From NCBI GenBank assembly GCA_049323275.1, contig JBMOOM010000103.1:186001-250000 (forward strand): 64,000 nt of DNA. Direction: 5' to 3'. Positions 52,501 to 60,862 of this stretch are shown here, piece after piece; positions within the stretch are counted from its first letter, which is position 1, and each line of letters opens with the position of its first letter. Under the pieces are notes generated by a model, which searched no databases, was not told the DNA's origin, and saw only the letters and a list, made by a program, of their open reading frames with translations. Source of the stretch: Taklimakanibacter sp049323275. GTDB lineage: Bacteria; Pseudomonadota; Alphaproteobacteria; Rhizobiales; Aestuariivirgaceae. A program made the translations under genes and the position numbers.

Positions 52501-52727
52501 TGACGGCCTTCGCCTTCATCCTGGGGGTCGTGCCGCTGATGCTGGCGTCGGGGGCGGGCGCCGCCAGCCGCCAGTCGCTCGGCACCGCCGTCTTCGGCGG
52601 CATGCTCGCCGCGACCGTGCTCACCCTCGTCTTCGTTCCCGTCTTCTATGCGGTGATCGAGCAATGGCGCGAGCGCAAGCAGAAAACCGAACCCGGCCTC
52701 GTGCCGCACGCTTTGCCGGCCGAATAG
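49584..52727 (+). CDS. RND multidrug efflux permease (HAE1 family)
   Basis: 1047 residues, normal for AcrB/MexF types. N-terminal MVGFFIERPIFASAIAVIMVLAG and PVAQFPNITPPQVVVSASYPGAS; TM4 has GLVVDDAIVVVENVER with the proton-relay aspartates, and TM10 has the conserved Lys in MLIGLAAKNAILIVEFA. The C-terminal SRQSLGTAVFGGMLAATVLTL is standard. It exports hydrophobic compounds using the proton gradient. It is followed by its adaptor, the reverse of the common order; no outer-membrane channel gene is nearby. Confidence 0.96.
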   Translation: MVGFFIERPIFASAIAVIMVLAGAIAYFILPVAQFPNITPPQVVVSASYPGASAQVVADTVTTPLEQSINGAEGMTYMSSASSNDGSSRITVTFDVGFDADLAAVDVQNRVSQAASSLPAIVNQAGVTVKKQNPSFVMVVNLISPDKSVDAVGLSNYAYLQIADPLKRVPGVGDVIIWGERRYSMRIWLDPDKLANLGITAVDVQNAIAEQNVQVAAGKIGQSPAPSGTAFEMQVNATGRLADPEAFGEIVVRANSAMGSLVRLRDVARIELGSLLYSTSAFQNDNPTIFIGVFQMPGSNALQLQKAVEDKMQQLSAQFPKGITYNIKYNTTRFVSTAMEDVVKTLFEALILVVAVVFIFLQSWRTTLIPVIAIPVSLIATMVVMLALGFSLNMLSLLGMVLAIGLVVDDAIVVVENVERQLEAGHKPLAAARLAMKEVTGPIIATTAVLMAVFIPVAFIPGVTGQLYNQFALTVAISVGISAFNSLTLSPALSAAFLRHREPSKFFFYRWFNAGFGWLSNAYSASVRGFIRMRWLMFGFFAILIAATYWVSTRIPSAFLPVEDQGYFFAVVQLPDGASLERTEALVEKVRQTLSAEPGIDTVMGINGLNFLTFANQSNAAAVFAVLKPWDERGPGLSATDIVNKVRPKLFGMSEGLVLAFEPPSINGLGTTGGFEFQIEDLTGRGTAAVNEATQALLAEARKQPELNPQTLFTTFSTLTPQFNYELDRNKAKLLGLSLPDVFNTLQIYLGSLYVNDFNMFGRTFRVTLQAEQAARASANDLSKLYVRNSQGEMVPLSTLGALKPIVGPETVTHYNNYGSALINGNAAPGFSSGQAIEAMQRAAATALPKDFGYEWTGITYQELKAGSVAIIVFALALVFCFLILAAQYESWSMPFMVLLSVPTAIFGALLAIWLRGMQMDVYSQIGFVMLIGLAAKNAILIVEFAKHLRESGLGIVEAAMEAGRLRLRPILMTAFAFILGVVPLMLASGAGAASRQSLGTAVFGGMLAATVLTLVFVPVFYAVIEQWRERKQKTEPGLVPHALPAE

Positions 52728-52738
52728 GAAGCACTCTC

Positions 52739-53887
52739 ATGCGCATCTGGAAAACCGCCACCGCCCTCACCCTCATCGCCACCGCCGGCGCCTTCGCTTA
52801 TTTTCGCGGCGACCCGCAGCTTTTTGCCGGCTTGTTAAGCAAGCCCGCCGACGCGGCGGTCGAGCCGGCGCCGATGCAGGCCATGCCGGTCCCGGTCACC
52901 GGCGTCGTCAAGAAGACCATTCCGGTCTATCTCGATTATGCGGCGCGCACCGAAGCGATCCGCAGCATAGCGCTTCAGGCCAAGGTCTCCGGCTATATTC
53001 TCGACCAGCCGGCCACCGACGGCGCCGATGTGAAGCAGGGTGATCTCCTCTATCGCATCGACCCGCGCGACTATCAGACGGTGCTCGCCCAGGTGAAGGC
53101 GCAGACCGAGCGAGACCAAGCCTCGCTCGATTATGCCAAGGCCAATCTCGATCGCGGCAGCGATCTCACCAAGACAGGTTTTCTGTCCAAGGACAGCTAC
53201 CAGCAGCGCGCCAGCGCCGTGGCGCAGGGCGAGGCCACCATCATCGCCGACAAGGCGGCGGTCCAGGCGGCCGAGATCAATCTCGGTTATACCGAGATCA
53301 AGGCGCCCTTCGACGGCAGGCTCGGCCGCAACCAGGCGGCGGTCGGCACGCTCATCAATGTCGGCGGCACCGCGCTGAACACGCTGGTGCAGATCAGCCC
53401 GATCTATGTCACCTTCTCGCCGAGCGAGGCCGAGCTCATCCTCATCCAGAAGGCGAAGGCGGAAGGGCCGGTGTCCGCCGAAGTCACCGTGCCGGGCGAT
53501 CAGGGGCCGCCGCGCAGAGGCGAGCTTACTTTCCTCGACAATCAGGTTGACCATACGACCGGCACGATCATTGCGCGCGCCACGATCGCCAATCGGGATC
53601 TGAGCCTGCTGCCGGGTCAATATGTGAATGTCCGGCTTCTGGTCGGCGAGCGGCCGAATTCGCTCATGGTGCCGCAAGTGGCCTTGGGCTCGAACCAGCT
53701 CGGCAAGTTCGTCTATGTGGTCGATCAGGGCAAGGTCGGCATGCGGCTCGTCGATCTGGGGCCGGCCGAGGGACCGCTTGTTTCCGTGACGAAAGGTATC
53801 GCCGAGGGCGACCAGGTCATCAGCGGCAATCTGCAGAAGATCGGACCCGGCATGCCGGTCACGCCGATGCCGGCGCCGGAAACTTAA
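52739..53887 (+). CDS. RND efflux periplasmic adaptor (MFP)
   Basis: 382 residues from ATG 52739, 11 bp after the permease stop. N-terminal membrane segment or signal anchor, then lipoyl half-motif (KVSGYILDQPATDGADVKQGDLLYRIDP), helical hairpin (about 120-170), second half (EIKAPFDGRLGRNQAAVGTLI) and beta-barrel domain (RGELTFLDNQVDHTTGTI). It links the permease to an outer-membrane channel encoded elsewhere. Confidence 0.95.
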   Translation: MRIWKTATALTLIATAGAFAYFRGDPQLFAGLLSKPADAAVEPAPMQAMPVPVTGVVKKTIPVYLDYAARTEAIRSIALQAKVSGYILDQPATDGADVKQGDLLYRIDPRDYQTVLAQVKAQTERDQASLDYAKANLDRGSDLTKTGFLSKDSYQQRASAVAQGEATIIADKAAVQAAEINLGYTEIKAPFDGRLGRNQAAVGTLINVGGTALNTLVQISPIYVTFSPSEAELILIQKAKAEGPVSAEVTVPGDQGPPRRGELTFLDNQVDHTTGTIIARATIANRDLSLLPGQYVNVRLLVGERPNSLMVPQVALGSNQLGKFVYVVDQGKVGMRLVDLGPAEGPLVSVTKGIAEGDQVISGNLQKIGPGMPVTPMPAPET

Positions 53888-53922
53888 TTTCCCCGATCGG
53901 TGTCCAATATGCCATCATGGCT

Positions 53923-54035
53923 TAGCGCGTGATCAGGAAAAGTGGCCGCCGGTTTTCCGTCCGATCACGCGCTAAATATAAGGTTCCGATCGCGTTTATC
54001 ACTTTAGGTCGCATCGACCTAAAGTGATCGCGATC
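53923..54035 (+). repeat. Paired intergenic hairpins, second repeat family
   Basis: Hairpin 1, 53923-53974: arms TAGCGCGTGATC/GATCACGCGCTA with nested GGAAAA/TTTTCC. Hairpin 2, 53988-54035: outer GATCGCG/CGCGATC and inner perfect ATCACTTTAGGTC/GACCTAAAGTGAT with 5-nt loop GCATC. No sequence match to the three mosaic copies. It sits between the efflux operon and the gene at 54059 and may end the former. Confidence 0.8.
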
Positions 54036-54058
54036 TAGGGCGGCGCTGGTGGATATGC

Positions 54059-54883
54059 ATGGCGCTGAGAGAGTTGAAATCGGCAATATGTGTGGGACTG
54101 AGTCTGTGGCTCGCGGGGACATTCTCCGACGCGGCCCGTTCGGCGCAGATCGTCGTCTCGCCCTCGACCGAGACGGTGGCGCTCGTCAGCATTACCGGTG
54201 AGCTCGACTTCGGCGACGCGATCGCTTTTCAGCGCAAGACCGAGCAGGTCAGGGAAGCGGTCGTCGTGCTCAAAAGTCCGGGCGGCAATGCCGCCGCCGG
54301 TATTTCGATCGGCCGCGCCATCCGCAAGAAAGGTTTCGTGACCATGGTGCCGCCGTCGGTCAATTGCGCCTCGGCCTGCGCCTGGGCCTGGCTCGGCGGT
54401 GTGCATCGCTTGATGGGCGAGAGGGCGCGGATCGGCTTTCATGCCGCTTATCTGATGCGCGGCGGCCGAGCGCGCCGCAGCGCCTCCGCCAATGCGACGC
54501 TGGCCGACTATGTCAGCGGGCTCGGCCTGCCGCCGCAGGCGATCGCTTACATCACCGGCGCGCCGCCGGAGCGGATGTACTGGCTGACGCTGGCCACCGC
54601 GCAGGCGGTGGGGATCAAGACCAGCCTCTATGCGTCGGGCGGCATCGACGAGTTGCTGGAGCAGGCGCATCAGGCGCCCATGATGATCCAGGAAGCGACG
54701 GATTATCCCGGCAACGACATCGGCCGTCTCAAGCAGACCACGCTCGATGCCTGCCTGGTGGCCTGCAGCGGGGACCGGACCTGCAAGGCCTTCACCTTCG
54801 TCACCTATCGCAGCGAATGCTGGCTCAAGAACGAAACCGGCTCGGCCGAGCCCCGCAACGGGCTTGTCTCGGGGATCAAGTAG
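54059..54883 (+). CDS. Exported ClpP-like protease with C-terminal PAN/Apple domain
   Basis: 274 residues; GGTGGATATG before the ATG. Signal peptide about 1-29. ClpP-like core: LKSPGGNAAAGISIGRAIR, probable nucleophile Ser105 in NCASACAWAW, probable His128 in IGFHAAYL. From about 222 a PAN-type domain: DACLVACSGDRTCKAFTFV and SECWLKN with four Cys likely disulfide-bonded. The catalytic core suggests a periplasmic serine peptidase; the PAN module may bind sugar or protein. The fusion is unusual. Confidence 0.75.
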   Translation: MALRELKSAICVGLSLWLAGTFSDAARSAQIVVSPSTETVALVSITGELDFGDAIAFQRKTEQVREAVVVLKSPGGNAAAGISIGRAIRKKGFVTMVPPSVNCASACAWAWLGGVHRLMGERARIGFHAAYLMRGGRARRSASANATLADYVSGLGLPPQAIAYITGAPPERMYWLTLATAQAVGIKTSLYASGGIDELLEQAHQAPMMIQEATDYPGNDIGRLKQTTLDACLVACSGDRTCKAFTFVTYRSECWLKNETGSAEPRNGLVSGIK

Positions 54884-54886
54884 CCC

Positions 54887-55090
54887 CTATCCGGCCACGG
54901 CGCTGTTTTCATAGCCGGCCTTGCGGATCGCTTCGCCGATGCTTCCCTCCGGTGCGCTGCTGCGGACCTCCACGAGCTTCCTGCCGAGATCGACGGTGAC
55001 TTCGGCTTGGCCGTCGGCCAGCTTGACCGCGCGCTGCACCGTGCCGGCGCAGTGGCCGCAGGTCATGTCCGGGACATTGAATCTGTACAT
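54887..55090 (-). CDS. CopZ-like copper chaperone (HMA domain)
   Basis: 67 residues from ATG 55090. Heavy-metal-associated domain with MTCGHC at residues 9-14 (Cys11, Cys14) and GYENSAV at the end. It should carry Cu(I) in the cytoplasm to CopA. It is divergent from copA, with its own CueR-type promoter. Confidence 0.92.
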   Translation of the reverse strand: MYRFNVPDMTCGHCAGTVQRAVKLADGQAEVTVDLGRKLVEVRSSAPEGSIGEAIRKAGYENSAVAG

Positions 55091-55115
55091 GGCGGTCTCC
55101 ATTTGTGCTTGCCTC

Positions 55116-55146
55116 AAGATAGGCATTCCAACGATAGGAAGGTCAA
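55116..55146 (-). promoter_or_regulatory. CueR-type promoter of the copper chaperone gene
   Basis: Minus strand TTGACC (55141-55146), 19-bp spacer, TATCTT (55116-55121), the long spacer typical of MerR-family activation. The dyad CTTCC...GGAATG lies in the spacer. Confidence 0.8.
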
Positions 55147-55159
55147 TGGATTAAACCCC

Positions 55160-55190
55160 TTGACCCTCCTATCATGGGAAGGTCTATCTA
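55160..55190 (+). promoter_or_regulatory. CueR-type promoter of copA
   Basis: TTGACC (55160-55165), 19-bp spacer, TATCTA (55185-55190). The dyad ACCCTCC...GGGAAGGT centres on the spacer. Confidence 0.82.
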
Positions 55191-55220
55191 AGCTGCGGTT
55201 GACCGAATTTGAGGACTGGA

Positions 55221-57545
55221 ATGATGACTGCAGCGACCGCATCGAGGAACAATACGAGCTTCGGCATCGAGGGCATGACCTGTGCCTCCTGCGTCGGGCG
55301 CGTCGAAAAGGCCATTCGCGCCGTGCCGGGCGTCGCCTCCGCCTCGGTCAATCTGGCGACCGAGCGGGCCGAGGTCGCCTTCACCGCGACGTCCGATGCG
55401 CCGGCGGTCATCAGGGCCATCGAAGGGGCGGGCTATCAGGCGCGCGCCATCGGCGCCGACACCCGGGAGGACGATCATGCCGCTGAGGCGCGGGCCAGGG
55501 AGCTGGTGAGCCTGCGCTGGTCGCTCGCCATCGCGGCGGTGCTGACCCTGCCGATCTTCATCGTCGAAATGGGTTCGCATTTCATTCCCGCCATGCACCT
55601 CCTGGTGATGGACTATATCGGCATGGAGGAGAGCCGCTATTTGCAGTTCGTGCTCGCCACTCTGGTGCTGTTCGGGCCGGGCCTGCGTTTCTACCGCAAG
55701 GGCGTTCCCGCGCTGCTGCGCGGCGCGCCCGACATGAATTCGCTCGTCGCGGTGGGCACCTTCGCCGCCTGGGGCTATTCCGTCGTCGCGACCTTCGCCG
55801 ACCATCTCCTGCCGGCCGGCACCGCCAATGTCTATTATGAAGCCGCCGCCGTGATCGTCACCCTGATCCTGCTTGGCCGCCTGCTCGAGGCGCGCGCCAA
55901 GGGCCGCACCAGCGAGGCGATCAAGCGGCTCGTCGGCCTCACGCCGAAGACGGCGCGGGTGCTGCGCAATGGCGAGGCGGTCGAGGTGCCGCTCGAAGAG
56001 GTCAAGACCGGCGACATGCTGCTCGTCCGCCCCGGCGACAAGATCGCCGTCGACGGCGAGGTGATCGAAGGCTCGTCCTATGTCGATGAATCGATGATCA
56101 CCGGCGAGCCGGTGCCCGCGGTCAAGAGTGCCGGCGCGCAGGTGGTCGGCGGCACCATCAACAAGACCGGTTCCTTCACCTTCCGCGCCACCAAGATCGG
56201 CGCCGACACGGTGCTCTCCCAGATCATCCGCATGGTCGAGGCGGCGCAGGGCGCCAAGCTGCCGATCCAGGCGCTGGTCGACAAGGTCACCGCCTGGTTC
56301 GTGCCGGCGGTGATGGCGGTCGCCGCTGCGGCCTTCGGCGTGTGGCTCGTCTTCGGTCCCGATCCGGCGCTTGCTTTCGCGCTCGTCAATGCCGTGGCGG
56401 TGCTGATCATCGCCTGCCCCTGCGCCATGGGCCTCGCCACCCCGACCTCGATCATGGTCGGCACCGGGCGCGCCGCCGAGATGGGCGTGCTGTTCCGCAA
56501 GGGCGAGGCTCTGCAGGCCCTGCGCGGCGCCGGCATCGTGGCGGTCGACAAGACCGGCACCTTGACCGAAGGCCGGCCGGAGCTCACCGATCTGGTGACC
56601 GCCGAGGGTTTTGCGCGCGACGAGGTTCTGGCGCTGGTCGCCGCCGTCGAGGCGCAGTCCGAGCATCCGATCGCCGAGGCGATCGTCAAGGCGGCGAAGC
56701 GTTCGTCGCTGGTCGTCGGCAAGGCGCTCGATTTCGCCGCCACGCCTGGCATGGGCGTCAAGGCATCGGTCGATGGCCGCATCGTCGAGATCGGCGCCGA
56801 TCGCCTGATGCTGGCGCTCGGCCACTCTCTGGCTCCTTTCACGTCGGCGGCCGAACGGCTCGCCTCGGAAGGCAAGTCGCCGCTTTATGCCGCCATCGAC
56901 GGCCGGCTGGCGGCGATCATCGCGGTTGCCGACCCGATCAAGGCGACGACGCCGCAGGCGATTGCCGCTCTGCATGCGCAGGGGCTGAAAGTGGCGATGA
57001 TCACCGGCGACAACCGCCGCACCGCTGACGCCATCGCGAAGAAGCTCGGCATCGATGACGTGGTGGCCGAGGTGCTGCCCGACGGCAAGGTGGCGGCGCT
57101 CGAAAGGCTGCGCCGCGACGGGGTGAAGCTCGCTTTCGTCGGCGACGGCATCAATGACGCGCCGGCGCTGGCGGCGGCCGATGTCGGCATCGCCATCGGC
57201 ACCGGCACCGATGTCGCGATCGAGGCCGCCGATGTGGTGCTGATGTCGGGCGATCTCACCGGCGTGCCGAACGCCATCGCTTTGAGCCGCGCCACCATCC
57301 GCAACATCAAGCAGAATCTGTTCTGGGCCTTCGCTTACAATGCGGCATTGGTGCCGATTGCCGCCGGCGCGCTTTATCCGCTTTATGGCATCCTGCTGTC
57401 GCCGGTCCTGGCGGCCGCCGCCATGGCCTTGTCGAGCGTCTTCGTGCTCGGCAATGCGCTCAGGCTCAAGGCCTTCCGGCCGCCGGTCGGCAACGCCGCC
57501 CGCGGCGGCAAGCCGGGCGATCTCGCGCCGGCTCTGGCGTCATGA
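55221..57545 (+). CDS. copA: Copper-translocating P-type ATPase CopA
   Basis: 774 residues from ATG 55221 (GAGGACTGGA before it). N-terminal HMA domain with MTCASC (Cys21, Cys24), eight membrane segments, A-domain GEPVPA, metal-site CPC in IIACPCAMGLATP, phosphorylated DKTGT, nucleotide site with SEHPIAEAIV, and GDGINDAPALAAADVGIAIGTGTDVAIE-type hinge. It pumps Cu(I) out of the cytoplasm. CueR follows 17 bp after it. Confidence 0.97.
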   Translation: MMTAATASRNNTSFGIEGMTCASCVGRVEKAIRAVPGVASASVNLATERAEVAFTATSDAPAVIRAIEGAGYQARAIGADTREDDHAAEARARELVSLRWSLAIAAVLTLPIFIVEMGSHFIPAMHLLVMDYIGMEESRYLQFVLATLVLFGPGLRFYRKGVPALLRGAPDMNSLVAVGTFAAWGYSVVATFADHLLPAGTANVYYEAAAVIVTLILLGRLLEARAKGRTSEAIKRLVGLTPKTARVLRNGEAVEVPLEEVKTGDMLLVRPGDKIAVDGEVIEGSSYVDESMITGEPVPAVKSAGAQVVGGTINKTGSFTFRATKIGADTVLSQIIRMVEAAQGAKLPIQALVDKVTAWFVPAVMAVAAAAFGVWLVFGPDPALAFALVNAVAVLIIACPCAMGLATPTSIMVGTGRAAEMGVLFRKGEALQALRGAGIVAVDKTGTLTEGRPELTDLVTAEGFARDEVLALVAAVEAQSEHPIAEAIVKAAKRSSLVVGKALDFAATPGMGVKASVDGRIVEIGADRLMLALGHSLAPFTSAAERLASEGKSPLYAAIDGRLAAIIAVADPIKATTPQAIAALHAQGLKVAMITGDNRRTADAIAKKLGIDDVVAEVLPDGKVAALERLRRDGVKLAFVGDGINDAPALAAADVGIAIGTGTDVAIEAADVVLMSGDLTGVPNAIALSRATIRNIKQNLFWAFAYNAALVPIAAGALYPLYGILLSPVLAAAAMALSSVFVLGNALRLKAFRPPVGNAARGGKPGDLAPALAS

Positions 57546-57562
57546 CGAAGAGGAGATGAGAC

Positions 57563-58060
57563 ATGAATATCGGTGAAGCCTCTTCCGCCTCGGGCGTGTC
57601 GGCCAAGATGATCCGTTATTACGAGACCATCGGGCTGATCCGCGCCGCCTCGCGCACCGAGTCGGGCTACCGCATCTATGGTGATGACGACATCCACACG
57701 CTGCGCTTCATCCGCTCGGCCCGTGATCTCGGCTTCTCGGTCGAGCAGATCGAGGAGCTGCTGGCTTTGTGGCGCGACCGCTCGCGCGCCAGCGCCAGCG
57801 TGAAGAGCGTGGCGCTGCGCCATATCGAGGAGCTCGAGCAGAAAGCGCGCGAGCTGCACAACATGGCGGCGACGCTGCGCCATCTCGCCGAGAATTGCCG
57901 CGGCGACCAGCGTCCGCATTGCCCGATCATCGACAGCCTGGCCGAGCCGAGCCAGCGCGCGGCCAAGCCCAAATCACCGCCGCGTTTCGGCAAGCCGGAC
58001 CTGATCTCCGACCGCGCGGCGCGCAAAGTGCGCGCTCACCGCCCGTCCGGGATGCGCTGA
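57563..58060 (+). CDS. cueR: Copper-sensing MerR regulator CueR
   Basis: 165 residues with AGGAGATG before the start. HTH IGEASSASGVSAKMIRYYETIGLI, long dimer helix, and the metal loop NCRGDQRPHCPII with Cys112 and Cys120, the same spacing as the Cu(I) ligands of E. coli CueR. The C-terminal tail of about 40 basic residues is longer than usual. It probably activates both divergent copper promoters near 55.15 kb. Confidence 0.93.
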   Translation: MNIGEASSASGVSAKMIRYYETIGLIRAASRTESGYRIYGDDDIHTLRFIRSARDLGFSVEQIEELLALWRDRSRASASVKSVALRHIEELEQKARELHNMAATLRHLAENCRGDQRPHCPIIDSLAEPSQRAAKPKSPPRFGKPDLISDRAARKVRAHRPSGMR

Positions 58061-58066
58061 CCCTGC

Positions 58067-58672
58067 TCAATGCATGTTCCGCAGTGACGGAATGAGCAGG
58101 CAGGCATAGTTCCAGCAGATGCGGCGCGCCCGGATGAGATCTTCCGGGCTGCAGTCGGTGGCATTCTCCCAGAAGAAGCCGTCGATGAGCGCGGCGATGC
58201 CGTCGACGGTGTCGTCGACCTGGTCCACCGGCACCAGCCGCTTCACCGCATAACGTATGTTCGAGACCACGCGTTCGCCGGTGATGCGATAGAGATAGAA
58301 TATCCGTCCGCCCGACATGGCGTTGACCAGGAACTGCACCCAGGCCTTGCGCGAGGCGAGGGTGAGATTGTCGGGCTGGAACGATCCCTCGATGATCGCG
58401 CGCAGACGCTGCGCCGGCGTCGGATCGGCGGGCATAAGCGCCATGATCTCGGCGCGATAGCGCCCCGAGAGCCGCCGCATCGTGGCCTCGAGCAGCTCGT
58501 CCTTGCTTTCGAAATAATGATTCACCAGGGCCGTCGACATGCCCGCCTCGACCGCGATCTGCGAAAGCGTCGCGCGCTGCAGGCCTTCCTTGGCGACGAC
58601 GGTGATCGCCGCCTCCATCAATTCGTCGCGGCGCATGTCCTTGAGGGAGCGCTTCTTTCTTAACCTGGTCAT
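58067..58672 (-). CDS. TetR-family regulator, BetI-like
   Basis: 201 residues. N-terminal RRDELMEAAITVVAKEGLQRATLSQIAVEAGMSTALVNHYFESKDELL, matching the BetI recognition helix, and a BetI-type C-terminal domain (AWVQFLVNAMS, IDGFFWENA). Divergent from the CocE-type hydrolase and peptide transporter operon, with a palindromic operator between. It resembles the regulator beside potF. Converges with cueR, 6 bp apart. Confidence 0.88.
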   Translation of the reverse strand: MTRLRKKRSLKDMRRDELMEAAITVVAKEGLQRATLSQIAVEAGMSTALVNHYFESKDELLEATMRRLSGRYRAEIMALMPADPTPAQRLRAIIEGSFQPDNLTLASRKAWVQFLVNAMSGGRIFYLYRITGERVVSNIRYAVKRLVPVDQVDDTVDGIAALIDGFFWENATDCSPEDLIRARRICWNYACLLIPSLRNMH

Positions 58673-58724
58673 GAATCACCCTGGCGGATCATCGCGCAAC
58701 TTTCTGTTGGACGGCAATTTCATT

Positions 58725-58744
58725 TATTGATTTTGAAATCAATA
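58725..58744. promoter_or_regulatory. Palindromic TetR operator
   Basis: TATTGATTTTGAAATCAATA: 9-bp perfect arms with a 2-bp centre, carrying ATTGA/TCAAT half-sites, 45 bp before the hydrolase ATG and 53 bp before the divergent tetR start. Confidence 0.72.
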
Positions 58745-58788
58745 TATCATATGGAGATGCAAACAACAATGTCCGGGGAGGGGATTGA

Positions 58789-60828
58789 ATGGATTTCGCG
58801 ACACCGCAGCAGGTCAGGGTCTCCGGCGTCACGACGATCGAAACCCATTGGATTCCCCTGCGGGACGGACGCCGGCTGGCGGCGCGGCTGTTCCTGCCGG
58901 CCGATGCCGACAAGAATCCGGTGCCGGCCATTCTCGAATACATTCCCTATCGGCGCCGGGACGGCACCCGCACCGGCGATGAGCAGATGCATCGCTGGTT
59001 TGCCGCCCATGGCTTTGCCGGCGTACGCGTCGATATCGCCGGCATGGGAGACTCCGACGGCGTCCTCGAGGACGAATATGTCAAGCGCGAGCAGGATGAT
59101 GCGCTCGAGATCATCGATCATCTCGGCCGCCAGCCCTGGTGCTCGGGTCCGGTCGGCATGATCGGCATTTCCTGGGGCGGCTTCAGCGGCCTCCAGGCCG
59201 CGGCGCGCCGGCCGCCCAATCTCAAGGCGGTGGTGACGCTCTGCTCGACCGACGACCGCTATGCCTGCGATGCCCATTATGAGGGCGGCCTCCTCATCAA
59301 CGACAATTTCGGCTGGGGCGGCGCCTTGTTCGGCTATGCGGCGCTGCCGCCCGATCCGGCGGTCGTCGGCAGGGAGCGCTGGCGCGATCTGTGGCGTCAG
59401 CGCCTCGCGCATCATGCGCTGTTTCCGGCCGAATGGCTCAAGCATCAGCGCCGCGACGCGTTCTGGAAACATGGCTCCGTCTGCGAGGATTATGGCGCCA
59501 TCATTTGTCCGGTGCTCGCCGTCGGCGGCTGGCTCGACGGCTACACCTCGGCGATCTTCCGGCTCGTCGAGAACATGCCGGGGGTGGCCAAGGGGATATC
59601 CGGCCCCTGGGGCCACACCGAGCCGCAGGCCGGCACGCCCGGCCCGTCGATCGGCTTCCTGCAGGAATGCAAGCGCTGGTTCGATCATTGGCTCAAGGGG
59701 ATCGACAATGGCGTCGATGCCGATCCGGCGATGCGGCTCTGGCTGATGGACGACGCGAAGCCCGCCTCGCACATGGAAATGCGCCCCGGCCGCTGGTTGG
59801 GCTTTCCCACCTGGCCCTCGCCGGCCATCTCATGCCGCACGCTTCATCTGGCCGGCAGCGCGCTCGTCGAACGGGCACCTGAGGAAGCAGGCGCGCCGCG
59901 CTCGATCTCCTCGCCGCTCACCACCGGATTGCAGGCGCAGGAATGGTGTCCCTACGGGCAGGGACGCATTGCCGCGGAAGGCGCGCGCGATCAGCGTCCC
60001 GATGACGGCGGCTCGCTGTGCTACGACACGGAGCCGCTGCGCGAGGACCTGCCGCTGATGGGGCAGGCCCGCCTTGCGCTTCGCCTTGCCGCCGACAAGC
60101 CGCAGGCGATGGTCGCCTGTCGCCTCAACAGCGTCGCGCCCGACGGCACCTCGGCCTTCGTGACCTATGCCATTCTCAATCTCGCGCATCGTGAGAGCCA
60201 TGAATTTCCCGAGCCGATGACGCCCGGCGTCGTCACGGAGATTTCCCTTGTGATGAAGCCCGTCGGCCAGATCATCCCCAAGGGGCACCGGCTGCGGCTC
60301 GCCGTCTCGTCTTCCTATTGGCCGATGGCATGGCCTTCGCCGGAGCTGACGACGATCACCGTCGATCCGTCGGGATCACGGCTCGTCCTGCCGGTCATCG
60401 CCGACGAAGGGGATCTTCCGGCTGTCAGTTTCGAGCGGCCGGTCATGGCCGAAGCGGGACCGGTGACGGTCAAGACGCCGGCCCGCCAGCTGCGGCACAT
60501 CGAAACCGACATAACCGCCGAACGCACCTCGCTGATCGCGCTCGGCGATGACGGCCGCTATGTCTATGACGAGATCGGCACCGAAATGACCTCCTGGCGC
60601 AAGAAGGTGTATTCCATCACCGAAGGCGATCCGGCGAGCTGCGCCACGACCGTGACATTCCAGGAAAGCTTCGATCGCCCGGACTGGCGGGCGCGGGTGG
60701 AGAGCGTCATCTCCGTCACCTGCGACGAGGTCGCTTTCCGTATCACCGGCTCGGTGAAGGCCTATGACGGCGATGAGCTGTTCATGACACGCGACTACGA
60801 CGAATTCATTTCGCGCGATCACATGTGA
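58789..60828 (+). CDS. CocE/NonD (peptidase S15) family hydrolase
   Basis: 679 residues. Alpha/beta-hydrolase N-half with oxyanion region YIPYRRRDGT and nucleophile Ser128 in GISWGGFSG; C-terminal jelly-roll domain (about 450-600) of X-Pro dipeptidyl-peptidase type (KGHRLRLAVSSSYWPMAWPSPE). No signal peptide. It leads an operon with a peptide-type ABC transporter, so it probably cleaves an imported ester, amide or acylated amino compound in the cytoplasm. Confidence 0.9.
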   Translation: MDFATPQQVRVSGVTTIETHWIPLRDGRRLAARLFLPADADKNPVPAILEYIPYRRRDGTRTGDEQMHRWFAAHGFAGVRVDIAGMGDSDGVLEDEYVKREQDDALEIIDHLGRQPWCSGPVGMIGISWGGFSGLQAAARRPPNLKAVVTLCSTDDRYACDAHYEGGLLINDNFGWGGALFGYAALPPDPAVVGRERWRDLWRQRLAHHALFPAEWLKHQRRDAFWKHGSVCEDYGAIICPVLAVGGWLDGYTSAIFRLVENMPGVAKGISGPWGHTEPQAGTPGPSIGFLQECKRWFDHWLKGIDNGVDADPAMRLWLMDDAKPASHMEMRPGRWLGFPTWPSPAISCRTLHLAGSALVERAPEEAGAPRSISSPLTTGLQAQEWCPYGQGRIAAEGARDQRPDDGGSLCYDTEPLREDLPLMGQARLALRLAADKPQAMVACRLNSVAPDGTSAFVTYAILNLAHRESHEFPEPMTPGVVTEISLVMKPVGQIIPKGHRLRLAVSSSYWPMAWPSPELTTITVDPSGSRLVLPVIADEGDLPAVSFERPVMAEAGPVTVKTPARQLRHIETDITAERTSLIALGDDGRYVYDEIGTEMTSWRKKVYSITEGDPASCATTVTFQESFDRPDWRARVESVISVTCDEVAFRITGSVKAYDGDELFMTRDYDEFISRDHM

Positions 60829-60862
60829 AACTCAGATAACATAATAGGGAAGGGCGTCCATC

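Noticed and set aside
55188..56975. 595-codon minus-strand open frame
   Set aside because: Antisense to copA; low-information composition.
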